64,000 nt of DNA from Triglochin maritima (taxonomy: Eukaryota > Streptophyta > Magnoliopsida > Alismatales > Juncaginaceae), in the NCBI GenBank assembly GCA_963682175.1, contig OY821777.1, forward strand, positions 15,768,001 to 15,832,000, given 5' to 3'. This document shows positions 11,855 to 24,775 of the stretch, in pieces. Numbering within the stretch: position 1 is the stretch's first letter; every line of letters begins with the position of its first letter. The notes under the pieces are model-generated. The model had not been told where the DNA came from, did not search any database, and saw only the letters and a program-made list of their open reading frames with translations. Made by a program: the position numbers and the translations under genes.

Positions 11855-12075
11855 CGACTGTATTACAAGCCGACGTCTATAGGTATAGACGTTGGTGATT
11901 AGTACAGCCAACGTCTATTGTGTACTCTAGACGTCGGTTGTTGGAGCATGCATTGCATCCGACTTCTATTCCCCTCAGACGTCGACCTATAGATGGCAGA
12001 TATTTGTTACATCCGACGTCTATTCCCCATCCCAAATAGACGTCGGGTGCAAGTGACATCCAACATCTATAGGTC
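11855..12075. repeat. Left subterminal repeat array of the 8.6-kb CACTA
   Basis: Roughly nine copies of CCGACGTCTAT / ATAGACGTCGG and one-off variants, matching the arrays of the element at 3346. A counterpart lies at 20265-20400 on the right end. Confidence 0.85.
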
Positions 12076-13179
12076 TAATAAGGCCAAGTATCCCTTCAGT
12101 TTTTATCTTTTATCTTTTCTCTTAGACACCAAAACCCAACGAAAACCCTAGCCGTCTTCCTCCCCTTCGACGACTCCGGCCAAAACTCAACCAAAACCTG
12201 ACCAAAACCATAGCCTTCGCAACATTGGACGTCCTCCTCCACTTCCCCAACTACCGCAACCTCATTCGACCACCGTCAGTTCACCCTCCTCCTCCTCCTC
12301 CTCCAAGACCACTGTCACCGCACCCTCCTCCCCCAAGACCACCATCACCGCAACCGTGACCTCCTCCTCCTCTGGTTAGTTCATATATACAATTAAACTA
12401 TCTTAGCTTGTCATTTGGGCTGATAATATTAGACATAATATTAATGTGATTTAATCGGGAGTTTTTTGAGTGATAATATTAGACATTCGATGTTTCAAGA
12501 CTAATCTATTTAATGTTCTAAGCTTTTGCTTTGAAACACATGACAACTCAAGTTTGCTTACAAAGTAACTGTATACTTCTGTGTGAAATTAAAATAGTTG
12601 AGTTATTTAGGCACAATGTATTTAATTAAGAGTACCTTTGCCTACTTTCATGATAAAAACCATCTTGACAATCTATTTAACAAGAATTATCATTGTTAAC
12701 AAACTAACATGTATATTGCGAATTGTGGATACCACTAGATATAGCAAAGGTACTCCTTTTATTGTTGAGTGAGTGAGAAAGAGAGAGATGCTAGAATCAG
12801 TTGTGACAATGTATTTAACGTTTATTTCATCAAACTTTTGCCTTTTTGTTCGACTTTGTTTGATTCCAAACCTTTGTAATACTCTTCTGCAAAATTATAA
12901 CTTAGACTTTATATTAAAAAGACTATAACTTAGATCATGTAAAAAACTTTAGTTTAGTTTAGTGAGTTCATACATTTATTAATGTTTAGTGTAGTTAAAT
13001 GTTTATTTATGGTGAAAACAACTTATTTTGTTTAGTTTCTAATAATTCATCAAATCCCTTAAGCAACTTGGCCTTTAATAACCTAAAGCGGAAGATTAGA
13101 CAATATTTGCTAAGTCATTCATCATATAAGATTTCCATTCATCGTATTTATTATTTATTTTTCGATTTTTGTCGTAGAT
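12076..13179 (+). other. CACTA leader and probable 5' intron region
   Basis: A Pro/Ser-rich, CTC/CCT-repeat stretch (12120-12370) like that at 4976-5125, then about 800 bp of AT-rich non-coding sequence. No domain recognised. Confidence 0.45.
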
Positions 13180-13830
13180 TGCTGACGTAAGGTACGCAAT
13201 CTCTTTCACTCATCATTCATTAGAAAGCATGCATTAGTTAGTAGGACTTGCATTGGAATAAGAGTGAGGTGAGTGTTTATTTGGTGTGTTGTTTGTTAGG
13301 TTAACGTATGAAAAACACTTACGGGTAGTCACCTATAGGAGATGAGGTGGGGATTTCATCACATTTTCTTTGGCCCAAAAATCACTTAATAAAAGAGCCT
13401 TAATAAAATCAATTAGACGTTGGCCCATGAGATTTCTGGACGCATTAAGGAGAGGAAACTGTTTAAGACCGTTATGGCCTGAACGTCGTTGCCCACCTAG
13501 TCTCCCTAAGATTTTAGGAACCTCCAGATTCTTGATTTCCTACAGATTAGTGGTGATCGACGTTTAAGACTGTTTCGGCCTGAATGTTGTTGCCCATCTA
13601 GTCTCCTTGATATTTTAGGGACCTCCAGGTTCTTGATTTTCTACAGACTAGTGGTCCTCGGTGGGACCTCAAAGTTAGGCGTCGTCTAGTGCTAAGGACC
13701 TATAATGGACTTTAGGCTTGCTTTGCCATTGATTGCTTAGTTAGGTTTCTAACCTTCCTTATTCCTACGCTAGATTGAAGACTTAATCTCCTCTCTCCTG
13801 AGTCATTCTTTTCTCATCTTTATGTCTCCA
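13180..13830 (+). mobile_element. LTR-retrotransposon leader fragment within the CACTA element
   Basis: Collinear with 59560-60200, the untranslated leader of the retrotransposon at 57840: shared phrases include GTGGGGATTT followed by ATCAC, TGGCCCA.AAATCAC, AAAATCAATTAGAC and CCTCTGAGTCAT-like sequence near the end. It has neither LTR nor gag. It was either captured by the CACTA or inserted and then eroded. Confidence 0.65.
13461..13661. repeat. 101-bp tandem duplication
   Basis: Copies at 13461-13561 and 13562-13661 both start GTTTAAGAC and run through GCCCA.CTAGTCTCC to CTACAGA.TAGTGGT. They differ at roughly one position in eight. Confidence 0.85.
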
Positions 13831-13922
13831 GATCTTCTCATCTACGAACATCTTCTTTTAAATTGAAATTTTATTTATTTCCTTCAATAATAACTATCAT
13901 TTTTCTTAATGTTTAGATTGAA

Positions 13923-16900
13923 ATGGATCGATAGTGGATTCTTTCAAACCGATTGAGTGATGAGTATGAGAACGGAGTGAATATGTTCTTAGAGGTTGCC
14001 AAAAAACATTTAAAAAAACAAATGACAGAGACATGGTGCAATAAGTGTCATAATATGTCAGTGCTGACTTTTCGGAAAATAAAAGATCATTTGTTTGAGA
14101 AAGGTTTCAACCCAAGTTACAGATGGTAGATATGGCACGGTGAAAATGAATCATTTAGTTGCTCCAAGAATGACGGAGACAATGTTAGTGTGGGAGATCA
14201 CTTAGAGGAAATGGTTCAGGATATTGTTGAAAAGTTTTCGTCCAACCTCGATTTACTTGGTACTTTGTTGAGTGACAATGAGAAGTCGTTGTATAATGGT
14301 TGCACCAAATTCACTAGATTGTCAGCGGTGTTGAAGTTGTACAATTTAAAAACAGGAAATGGTTGGACCGATGTCAATTTCACATCACTGTTGAAGTTAT
14401 TGAAAGAGATGCTTCCAGATGATAATGAGCTACGAGATAGAACTTATGATGCAAAGAAAGTGTTGTTCCTATGAGAATCGAATATAGGAAGATACATGCA
14501 TGCCTGAATGATTGTATATTGTATAGGGGCGAGTTTGAAAACTTACATTCATGTCCCAAGTGTAATGGTTCACGATACAAAATGAAACGCAGTGGACCAA
14601 ATCAAAGGACCTCCTGCTAAGATTTTCTGGTATCTTCCGATAATACCAAGGCTTAAACGTTTATTTGCGGGTAAGGAGGATTCCAAAAACATGACATGAC
14701 ATGCTGATCGTGAGAAACCAAATGAGCAATTGGGACGTCATCCTGTAGATTCACCTCAATGGAAAAAAGTAGATTACGAATTTCCTGTGTTTGGTGAAGA
14801 ATCGAGGAATGTACAACTTGGACTCTGTACGGACGGAATGAATCGTTTCGGTAGTTTGAGTAGCATTCACAATTCTTGGCATGTTTTGCTTGTAATTTAC
14901 AAACTGCCCCCGTGGTTATGCATGAAATGCAAATATATTATGTCGTCCTTAATGATTTCTGGTCTGAAACAACCTGAAAACAACATCGATGTGTATTTAA
15001 GACCCTTAATTGTTGACCTAAAGAGATTATGGGAAGACGGAGAGCCAGTTTTTTATTCTTATCGCCACGAGTCGTTTGTAATGCGGGCAATGATATTTTG
15101 CACGATTAATAGTTTTCCAGCTTATGGTAATCTGTCTGGATATTCAGTCAAAGGTCATAAAGTTTGTCCAATTTGCGAAGAGAATACATGCTCCTTGCAA
15201 CTGGTTAATGGTTCTAAGACAATCTATCTTTGTCATCGGAGATTTTTGCCGAACTCCCATCCTTATCGTAGGTTGAAGAAGGCATTTAACGGAAAACATG
15301 AGTTTCAAAATCCAGAAGTTGAAATCAGCATCGAAAAGATGTATGAACGTGTAATGAACGTTGAATGTGAATTTGGAAAACCGTACAGACGAGCAAATGA
15401 CAAAAGTCTCCATATTTTTTTTATCTTCCTTACTGGAAAACTTTAGACGTTAGACATTGTATTGATGTGATACACGTAGAGAAAAAATATTGTGATAGTC
15501 TTGTTGAAACTTTGTTGAACATACCTAGTAAAACAAAAGACGAATATTATGCTAGACTTGATCTTGTTGACCTTGGTATACAAGCATTGCTGGCACTAGA
15601 GAAGAAAGTAGACCGGAATTACTTACCTCCAGCTAGTTATACATTGTGTAGAAAAAAAGAAAAAAAGATTCTCTGTCAGTGTTTGCACGATCTAAGAGTT
15701 CCATAAGGTTATTCTTCAAATATCAGTAGTCTTGTTGTTGTGAAGGAGTTGAAACGTGTGGGGATGAATTCTCACGATTGTCACACTCTAATCCAGCAGT
15801 TGTTACCTGTAGCACTGATATCCATATTACCGAAAGATGTTAGACATGCAATAATAAAGTTGTGTTCCTTTTCAACAAAATTTCCAGTAAAGTGGTCGAT
15901 CCCGTGCAGTTCAATAAGTTGTAGAATGAAATTGTGGTTACATTATGTCAGTTGGAGATGTTCTTCCCACCTGCTTTTTTCGACATTATGATTCATCTAG
16001 TTATTCATTTGGTTAGAGACGTTAAATTGTGTTGACTAGTTTTTTAAGGTCGATGTATCCTTTCGAGCGTTATATGAAAGTGTTAAAATGTTATTGTAAA
16101 AAACGTCGAAGGCCAGATGCTAGTACTAGATACCTAGAAACACCAAAATATTGTTATTGTAAAAATATTGTTGAAGGATACATAGCTGAGGAGGTTATTG
16201 AGTTTTGCACTAGATACCTAGCAAACACCAAAAGTGTTGGACTTCCAAAGAATTGTCATGATGAACATGTTGATGGTAAAGGGACACGTGGGATGAAAAT
16301 GTTAAATCCAAATGGCGAGTACTTAATGACAGCATATTTTTATGTGTTGTGCAATTCTAATGAAGTTCAACATTACCTAAATGAACACATGAATGTTCTA
16401 AAGGAAAGAAATCCTTTATGAAGTGATCAACAAGTAATAAATAGTCACAATAAGAATTTCATCTCGTGGTTCAAAAATGTGGCTTACAAGCGTGATGTTT
16501 CTGAGACAATACAGTGGTTGGCCTACGGTCCGCAGGTCCGCATTCTGCTGTTATAAGTTACAATGACTATAATATCAATGGATATTGATTCTACACAGTC
16601 TGTGAAGATTTCAAAAGTGTTCAGAACAGTGACGTCACCTTAATAGCAGAGTCTTTGCATGTGTCTAGTTCTAAAGACAAGAATCATGTATACGTTGGCA
16701 TGTCCTATTACGGTGTAATTGAAAACATATGGGAGCTAGACTTTGTTAAATTCAAAGTACCTGTATTTAGATGCAAGCGGGCTGATAATAAAAGTGGAGT
16801 TCAAGTGGATGATTTGCGGTTCACTTTAATTGATTTTTCAAAAGAATGATATAAAGGAGAACCTTTTATTCTCGCTTCCCAGGCGAAACAAGTCTTTTAT

Positions 16901-17066
16901 GTGGCTGATCCATGCGATAAGAAATGGACAGTAATTCTGGAAGGGAAGAAAAAATTGAATCAGATGATAGTCTTATCAAGTATGAAGAGACAACACCTTT
17001 CTCTAAGCAACTACCTGAGTTGAACTCAGTAGACGAGGAAATAAATGTTGAGGGTATATAGATTGA
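13923..17066 (+). pseudogene. CACTA transposase (TNP2 type), broken
   Basis: Starts with a transposase-associated domain (13923 on), but codon 4 is TAG and a second stop follows where the family has Thr/Arg before the Ile-Trp-His-Gly-Glu block (about 14127-14145). The tnp2 core is readable in 14190-14474 and 14730-15446 (LGLCTDGMNRFGS, then LPPWLCMKCKYIM, GLKQPENNIDVYLRPLI, SVKGHKVCPICEENTCS). A DUF4218-like part runs 15467-16421 and a DUF4216-like part (VYVGMSYYGVIENIWELDF) 16655-17060. At least ten stops or frameshifts. Domain order agrees with known plant CACTA transposases, which bind and cut the element ends. Confidence 0.9.
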
Positions 17067-17178
17067 AAATCCATTAAGAATCCCCCCCCCTCCCCCGTAA
17101 ATGTGCAAAATTTCTTGTAATAAACATTTAATGTCTTGATTTTACTTGTTAATGTCTTGAGTTTACCTTTTATAGATC

Positions 17179-19960
17179 ATGACTCTGAAAAAGAAACTCA
17201 CTCCATCAGAGTCTGAAGGCTCGAAGACGTACAATTCACAAGATCCTTGCCTCATGAAAGAATTCGTGGGGAAAAGAAATAGAGATGGTAGAGTTCCAAT
17301 CCAGTTTGATGACCGTCTTGAGCCGATAAGTATCCTATCTGATAACTGGAAAAGTTATCTGGGTAGCCTAGCGAAGGCCAAATTTGACATTTGTTTGTCG
17401 AGTTGGGCCGATGTTGATGAGAAGTTGAAGGGCACAATTTGGGATGATGTGCAGGTAATGAGTTCATTATAAAATTCTTTAGTTTTAGTCAAGCTTTTGA
17501 GATATATAAAGTTGTTAACGTGTTGTAGGCAACTTTTGAGTTCCAATCCACTAAGAAGTTGATGGAAAAGTGGATGACATACATGTCGGTTTGTTGGAGG
17601 GACTTCAAAACAAATTTAACGAACAAGTACATATTCGAAGACTACTAGGATAGAAATCCATGCGATATCTATAGCTTTATCACTCTGAATCAATGAGAAC
17701 AATTCAGAAAATCAAGAGATAGACCGGAGTTGAGGTAACTGAGTTTAATTTAGAATATGAACTTATTAACTTAAACGAGAATCTAATAAAATTGGTTTTA
17801 GGCCATCCGAGCAAAAAACCGAAAGATTAGATCTTCTAAAAAGTATACGCATCGTATGCCTCGAGCGGGGTACCAAAAGTTAGAAGTACAAATGATGGCT
17901 GAAAAAATTGCCCTGAAGAAACAAGAGGCAATTGACTCCGGTATGAGTGAGGAGCAAGCAAGCAACGTGTCTCCTCCTTCTCCCGTAGTTCGTTGTGATT
18001 CTTAGAAAAGAGCGAGGGTAAACTCTAGAGGGGAGTACGTGACAGATGAGTCACAAGCAATCGATCGAAGATAGTAAGTTGTATCACTTGTATATGTTAT
18101 TAAATCACATTCAGTAATTTTATATTTTTAAATTGTTGGTAACATTTTTCATGAAACTTTAGGACTCTCTGAAGTTGAGAGAATCACAAGGCGAATTTGC
18201 TTCTGATGGTTGGAATGACATTCTACGCAAAGCCTTGGGAAATGACGGTAGGGAGTAGGGTTGGACTACGACAATATTATGGAAAGACTCAACGGTCAAA
18301 TTCGTCGACAACTCATACCAAATGCGAGCAACAAATTGTAGATTTACAAAATAAATTGCAACTTGTTATGGAGAGATTGGATCGCGATTTGGCTACTTCT
18401 CCTACCCGCCATAGCCGTTTCTTCCCCGGTGACCACTCCTCCAATGTTGCCAGTGTTCAACCCTGATGGACAATATGATTTCGTGGCTAATTCTCGAGAA
18501 TTGACCCTCATAGGCGGTTACTCGTTTGGAAAGTTTGAGGATGGATCTAGATGTTCTCTATATGTCGAAGACCCTGATCGAAGAATGGTGGGACACGACA
18601 AAGTTCATAACATCTCCATACACCACTTCACAGAGGTGGAAGAAGGAGAAGTGAAGGTTCTAGTGGGGATTTGCTTATATGCGGGTTGTTACCCTCGGCG
18701 ATGCTATCGGTGGGTTTGTGTAGTGGCCAAATCATTTAATAGAGCTAAATGACACACACGGTGTATACTTTAATTTTGAAAGACTGTAAATTTTAATTTT
18801 GTTAACAATTGTATTTTTAACGGTTGTATATATATATGTAAGGTGTCAAGCCCCCGGAGGAAATGGTCCAACAACCAACCTCCAATCAACATTAATTTGC
18901 TTCCAAGTAGTTGCAAAATGTTGTATCAATGTATGGTAGGTAGGGAATCACAATTCTTAAGTACCTGGAATCTGGAGGAGGGGGTTAAAGGTTTGTCTTC
19001 GGCTTTATATGTCACCAAAGAGGATGTTATGCAGTTCTTGGCACTGGATTCATTGTGCATAATTATTATCGACGTGCAAGTGAAGTGTTTTCTTTTTTAT
19101 AAGATGAAATATATTGAATAATTTTATCATAACTGTAATAAAATGTAATTTTTCCTCTTGTAGACACATTTATGACGCCAGAAGGTCGGTCTTTCTCGAT
19201 GATCAACTATTTGGATTTTTCAGTCCATCTACCTCTATATACGGGAATGATGATAAATCAGGTCAGCTTAGGACTCTCATGAAAGAAGAAGACAAAAGAT
19301 ATTATTGGCTCCCTTATCATGAGAGGTAAACTTGTTAATTCAAAGTGTAATTTTATTTTGTAATAAACTTCTAATTATATATATAAACAGGGTTCATTGG
19401 ATGCTTGTCGTTGTATGCACCGCTACTAATTTGGCATATTGGTTTGATCCGTTGGGGTCGAATAAACCAAGGGACTCCACAAAGAAACTTGTAATCATCG
19501 TGTTTGTAATATGTGGATTTTTATTAGTATTATTGAATTCATGTTCAATAACTTGTGCTACTCAGGACAATGAAGGTTTACAAAGCGTCAGATGGCAGGA
19601 GAACAACCCCAAAAGCTGGAGTAACATGACATGGAATGTGAGTAAGTTCTTTCTCCCATTTTTGTTAATTAAGTTAAGTAATTGAATATATATTTAGCGA
19701 ATTTATATGTTTGTAGTACCGCAAGCAGATTGGAAATACGAAATGTGGTTACTACGTGATGACATACATGGAGAAAATCCTCGAATTTGCAATTCAAGAC
19801 GTATTCCTATCCGAGGTAATATAGATCGTCATTCAGTTGTATAATTGTAGTTTCATTATCTAGATTTAATATTTTTATAGGTCTTCCAAAAGAATAATGA
19901 TCCCTACTCGCAACAAGAGCTCGATGATACTCACGACTGATGGACTCGCTATTTTATCAT
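17179..19960 (+). pseudogene. Second CACTA gene: En/Spm-type transposase fused to Ulp1-like protease, broken
   Basis: Begins at ATG 17179. The N-terminal part (17179-17750, with a likely intron from 17455) is the Ptta/En/Spm domain (FDICLSSWADVDEKLKGTIW, then EFQSTKKLMEKWM). The middle (17800-18760) is degenerate with many stops. The C-terminus is a C48 Ulp1 protease: VHWMLVV (catalytic His, near 19391), YWFDPLG (Asp, near 19440) and KCGYYVM (Cys, near 19737), with introns between blocks. Ulp1 proteases cleave SUMO from targets; such domains are often carried by plant CACTA and MULE elements, and their use to the element is not settled. Not functional here. Confidence 0.85.
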
Positions 19961-20264
19961 AAACATGTTAATGAACTAAGAGGTTCTCATATCACTAACA
20001 TATTTTTTATAATTTATTTAGCTAGTTTACTTGTATTACAAACATACAATGATATGCCTTAATATAATTGCCTCCTTTTTGGAATGAGAATGTCAAGTGT
20101 TTGTGTATGAATGTCAAGTGTGTTGAATGATTATGTGTATGTATTTGTGAATGAATTTGGTGCAGGATGAATGCTTTTCTTGTGCAGGTTGAATGTGTTT
20201 GCTATGCAGTGTTTTTGGTACAGGATAAATTTGGTGCAGGATGATTGCTATTTTTGTTGTCAAG

Positions 20265-20400
20265 GTTTAGATATAGAAGTCGGTTGTTTGTATTAGCTGA
20301 CATCTATTCTTTTCAAAAAAGGTATACGTATATACGACGTATACATAGACGTCGGGTCTGGGGAGCCTTATATCCGACGTATATACCCCGTATATCCGAT
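20265..20400. repeat. Right subterminal repeat array of the 8.6-kb CACTA
   Basis: Copies of GACGTCGG / CCGACGTATA-type motifs just inside the right terminal inverted repeat, in both orientations. Confidence 0.8.
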
Positions 20401-20535
20401 GTATATTCCCTTTTCTACAGTATTGAAATGAGTTGGGATTGTCTGAAAGGATAGGAAACACGTGCTTTCTTATAGTGTTTTAAAAACGTAACCTTTGTGA
20501 AAAAGACAAGAATTTAATCTTTGTGATGATTTTAA

Positions 20536-20760
20536 ATAGTGAAAGCTGAGAATATAATCTCTGCAAAAGTGAAAGTCGAGAATATAATCTCAACAAAAGT
20601 GAAAGCTGAGAATATAATCTCCGCAAAAGTGAATATGAGAATATTTCTCTGGAAAAGTGAAAGTTGAGAAAATATTCACTCTGGATAATCGATAATTGGG
20701 AATATAGTTGCTGGAAAAGTAAAATCTAAGAATATAATCTTCACAAAAGTGATGAAATCA
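20536..20760. repeat. Minisatellite, about 30-bp unit, roughly eight copies
   Basis: Unit approximates AAAGTGAAAGCTGAGAATAT followed by AATCTCCGCA. The first three units are nearly identical and later ones diverge. Single degenerate units recur at 22405-22430 and 23020-23065, flanking the Harbinger ORF1 relic on its other side. Confidence 0.9.
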
Positions 20761-20817
20761 ATATTACAATAGAAAGACGGTGCATATTACAATAGAACAA
20801 TTATCATATAAGAACGA

Positions 20818-20960
20818 CAAAACAACAAGCATAACAACAACAAATATTTTACTCCCAAACTAGTTGGGGGGTAAGCTAACGATACAAGGAGCATAACAGC
20901 AACAACTAAGCTTGTAACTAAATCTAGTTGGGGTAGGCTAACAATACAACATGCACACAA
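20818..20960. repeat. Short dispersed-repeat motif in two copies
   Basis: Two copies of an AACAACAA-rich stretch followed by CTAGTTGGGG and GGCTAAC (20822-20882 and 20890-20943). Phrases of this kind are widespread in plant repeats; I cannot assign a class. Confidence 0.5.
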
Positions 20961-21232
20961 TACATTATAGTACAATAATTAAAATTTAGTACACATAAAA
21001 ACTACAATCCATTAATAGTGTTCAACCATTAATTTACTTTTTATCCTTTCTTCTTCGAGTGTCAATGTTGCCTTGGTCAACAGATTATTAAACGTGTCTT
21101 ATTTCACTTTTATCAAGGCTAAGTCCGTCTCTTTCTCTTTAACTTCAAGCATTCTTATTCGATATTCAAGTCTCTCATTTTCCAACACATTATCTACATT
21201 TCGTGCCTCTTTGTACCACTTAATTTGCTCAC

Positions 21233-22294
21233 CTAGACTATACACAACTTCCGTTGTCGAGTCAGAGGACTTAACCTTCCCCCTCCCCTTCTCGTTTTGT
21301 TTTGTTTTTTAACACCTTCAGGATAAGTAAAGGTTTCCATTCGAACTTCATCACTAATTGGTGTTTGTGGATTTAAAGGTGAGAAGTGTCCACTTTTAGT
21401 GCTTCGAATTTTTAATCCACTGCTACCAATCTCAAGACTATCTTTTATATGGTCAGATGACTTCAGACATCTACGTCGACCATCCATGACAGAAGAATTC
21501 ATTATTGTTTCCATTTAGGGTACCTGTTCAACAAAATTCATGCATGTTGGAAGATAAATTTTGAATTATATGTTTGCTCGTAAATACAATGAGTCTCTCT
21601 AATAACATCTTCGTTGTTCATTCCGCTCCTTCAACCAATGACTTCGCCGTAGAAACTTACCCACCTCATTACAGATGAAACAATTCTTCTCCACCGACCT
21701 TTCAACAAAGATATATTTCTTTCAACAATGATATTAGGGTTGTTTTGTCGGGCCATATCATATAAGCCTTCTATCTTTGTCCAAAGTTGACCCTTTTTTT
21801 GATTGATACCAACAATTGAAAAAATAAGAGCTTCGTCTTCAATAGTAGACCATGAGTTTTTGACTTGTGATGGTGGTGTTGCGCTTGGTTGTGTGTAATG
21901 TGGTGGATAAATCTCAGCTTCATCATCATCAGCTTCCACTTCATTCTCTTCCTTACCATCCTCAGCCTAAAAATGACTTAAACTCCCTTCATACCATTGG
22001 AAATTTCGGTAGTTATGAGGATGATTTGGTGGAGGAAAAGGCCGTTGGAAGGAAATTGTTGTGAAGTTCGGAATGATAAGTTATTGGAAGAATAATTCAA
22101 ATACGGTTCGTACCCATGTTACTACTCTGCATCGGCATCTGAAAAAATTGGATAGGAAAGAAAACTAAGATCATATCAAAAAAATTGGAATTTTTTTGGT
22201 TGTGATTTCTATTTGTTGGACGACGTGGATTATTTTCAGAATTCGGATGATCAATTTGAAGTAAATCAAAGGAAGATTGAGACAAGAAGACCAA
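21233..22294 (-). pseudogene. PIF/Harbinger ORF1 (Myb/SANT-like), decayed
   Basis: Read on the minus strand. A Pro/Asn/His-rich N-terminus (22000-22294) leads into an acidic linker and a Myb/SANT-like domain (21631-21939) reading SWSTIEDEALIFSIVGINQ, a Gly-Gln-Leu-Trp-Thr-Lys-Ile turn and LLKGRWRRI. A segment with GMNNEDVIRET and YPKW (about 21490-21620) and a basic C-terminal part (21233-21514) follow. This order is that of the ORF1 partner of PIF/Pong-like transposases, which helps the transposase bind element ends. Stops near 21970 and 21530 break it. Confidence 0.75.
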
Positions 22295-24303
22295 AATTAA
22301 GAGAGATAAGAGATTGTGGAAATGTGTAAAGTAAAATAAGTGTGTATTTGTAGAGTGTGAGAAATAAAGTTGTTGGGCAAAAAGACAAGTCGGAGTAACA
22401 TGATGAGAATTTAATCTTTGGAAAAATGTTATTAGATTATGATCTAGCTTATAGCACCAACATGCTAAAGTATGATGATGTGGCGTGTCATGACAAGATT
22501 CATGACATCTATTACGATATGCTTGATGATCTGCAGGAGTATATCGGTAAGTAAGTTACAAGTTTTTTTGATTCGACTGATGCATCTACAGTGGCACATC
22601 CAGTCTATGGTCTTTAAGCTGTTGAAACTTGGGGTTCCACTTCCGGTGCTACAACACCTATGCCTGGCGCATATAGGTTTCACTTCTATGGAAAGAAGAT
22701 AGGGCATATTAGGAATCGAAATAGTGAAAGCAGATAGGGAGAGGAAAAAGATCATATATATGAGGAATCCACGACAACAAGCCCACTCGGCTCACTCGTA
22801 AGAAAGTTCGAACATGTGACCTCAGGCATGAGCCTTTGCCAGTTCCCATCCCTCTCCCCTGAGGAAAAAAAGTCAGTGGAAAACAGAGGATCAAGGACCC
22901 TTTCCATAGATGGATAATTAGAAAGGGTGATGATCGAGACGATGCGATAATACACCTCGGTATTTCGACGAAAAAGAATCTGAAAAATAAAATTTGAGAA
23001 TAAAATTTCTGAGAAATTTAAACTTCAGAATCTAATGGTTGGAAAAATGAAAGTTAAGAATATATTCGTTCTAAATTAATTGTCACGTTTGAATTAACTA
23101 AATAATATTTGGAATTTGGAAATTACAAAAAGTATATAAGAATATGGGTCTCCATTTGTAGATCTTGAAAAAATATTTTTTTGTGATTTTTAATTTTTTT
23201 ATAACTTTCATTATACAAGACAAATGATTAGAAATTATATTATAATGTTACTCAAATAGTGGGGCCAACATAGAGAAAGAGTTAAAAAAAATTACACATG
23301 TGGGTGCCTCACTGCCTTACCCACATGGACCACGTGAACGTATCAAAATCAAGTGATGACATAAATTTGCAAATGCTATGGGTACGTTTGGCTTCTGACT
23401 TCTGCAGTAAGGCTGCTACAGTAGCGGATGGTAATCCAAAGAATGAGCTAGATTTCTTCAAAGTCATCTCGATTCCAAGGCAGAGCAAATTGTCTTTGCT
23501 TGCGGAAGCTCACATCATAGCTTCTCTGTTTTTGGTTAGAATCTCTTGTTTTTTTTGACCAAATTGTCCTCACTCTTTCCATGATTTCTCTCATCGTGTC
23601 TTAAAGTTGATTCTCAGATAATGACAAATTTTACCTTCAAAGGCAATGCTGAAATTACGATTCGTTGCACTATTCATCAACTTAGCATGTGAGCTCCTTT
23701 CTCCTTCATTTCGTCTAATTTTGAGAATTTTTAAGGAGGATAATAACATGATTGATTTACGATTTTTTATTTTGTTATAATTTTACGCAAACTATATCGT
23801 AACATGATAGTCACCATTTGCTTTGAATATGTGGGGTTTTGAATACCTTAATGAAACGTATTAATTTCAATGTGAAATCTTTGAATGTGTACAACAAATT
23901 CCATGGTAATACAATTTTCGTTAATGGGAATGTGTTATTCTCTATTTTGACTTATCTTGTATTAGCATTTTTGGTAAATTATATTTTCTATTAATACAAT
24001 TATCTTGTGTGTTATGTTATTGGGAAATGGTTGGTGTGTGTTGTGATTCTAGTAACTTATGATAATCTCTGGTGACTTAACACATAAAATTCAAGCCTTA
24101 AATATGTTTTTGTCAGCTTAATTCATTTCTATTGAAATGGTTTCCCCAATTCACTTCCAATTGATTGCTATCTTAGCCACAAAAAATGTGCAAATGATAC
24201 TTTTGGTTACAAACATTGAACTTTCCGATTCAGATACACAACAATTTTTCATATCTCGTCAAATGAATAAATGAAATCAAGTGATGTTTAACCATTCAAG
24301 TAA
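22295..24303. other. Spacer, no supported gene
   Basis: AT-rich. 22465-22760 and 23298-23558 have open frames, but I recognise no domain. 23379-23530 is rich in CTTCTGA/GAAGC phrases and begins GGTACGTTTGGCTTCTG; a loosely similar inverted phrase lies at 29925-30005. This may be a MITE-like terminal repeat, but the evidence is thin. Confidence 0.4.
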
Positions 24304-24414
24304 CAAACTATAACACAAATTGGTTACTTCCAGAAGAATTAAGTAAGTAAGGATTAATATTTTCAAGTAACAATACTTCTTCAAGGTGATGAGAGAAATG
24401 TAGAACCATGATTT
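24304..24414. repeat. 111-bp direct repeat, left copy (target flank)
   Basis: CAAACTATAACACAAATTGG through CCATGATTT; identical in phrase and length to 29741-29851. It ends exactly at the start of the 5' LTR. Confidence 0.95.
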
Positions 24415-24775
24415 TGTTGGCTTTTTGGCCTTAATCTTATGTTTTGATGATTTAATCAACCGAATCTTAATTAGAGTAGCACACACTATGCATTGCATAT
24501 ATATTGTATTGTGCTAACCTTTACAGGTGATCAAGACTCAAGAAAGATGGAAATGAAGTCAAGACATGTAATTAAAGCTAAATCGAAGACATGTAATCTT
24601 GATTTCTTTTGAGTCTTAGGAACAAAGTGTAATTGAGCATACTTAAGCTAAAATCAACTTAATCACACACTAGGTTCCTTATAGAAGTCACACACGAAAT
24701 TTCACTTAATTTGGACTTCAATAGATCACCCAAACCTAGACCGGAAAACACTAAACTTAATTGTCTGCCCACATT

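Larger units (their letters stand above)
11814..20425 (+). mobile_element. CACTA (En/Spm) transposon, 8.6 kb, both genes present but broken
   Basis: Left end CACTGGTGCAGAATAG (11814) and right end CTTTTCTACAGTATTG (to 20425), flanked by a perfect 3-bp duplication AAA (11811-11813 and 20426-20428). Subterminal GACGTC repeat arrays lie at both ends. Gene order is the usual one for plant CACTA elements: tnp2-type transposase, then an En/Spm-type second protein with a C-terminal Ulp1 protease. The right terminal repeat has drifted and both genes carry stops, so it is not autonomous now. It was inserted between two decayed PIF/Harbinger genes. Confidence 0.93.
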
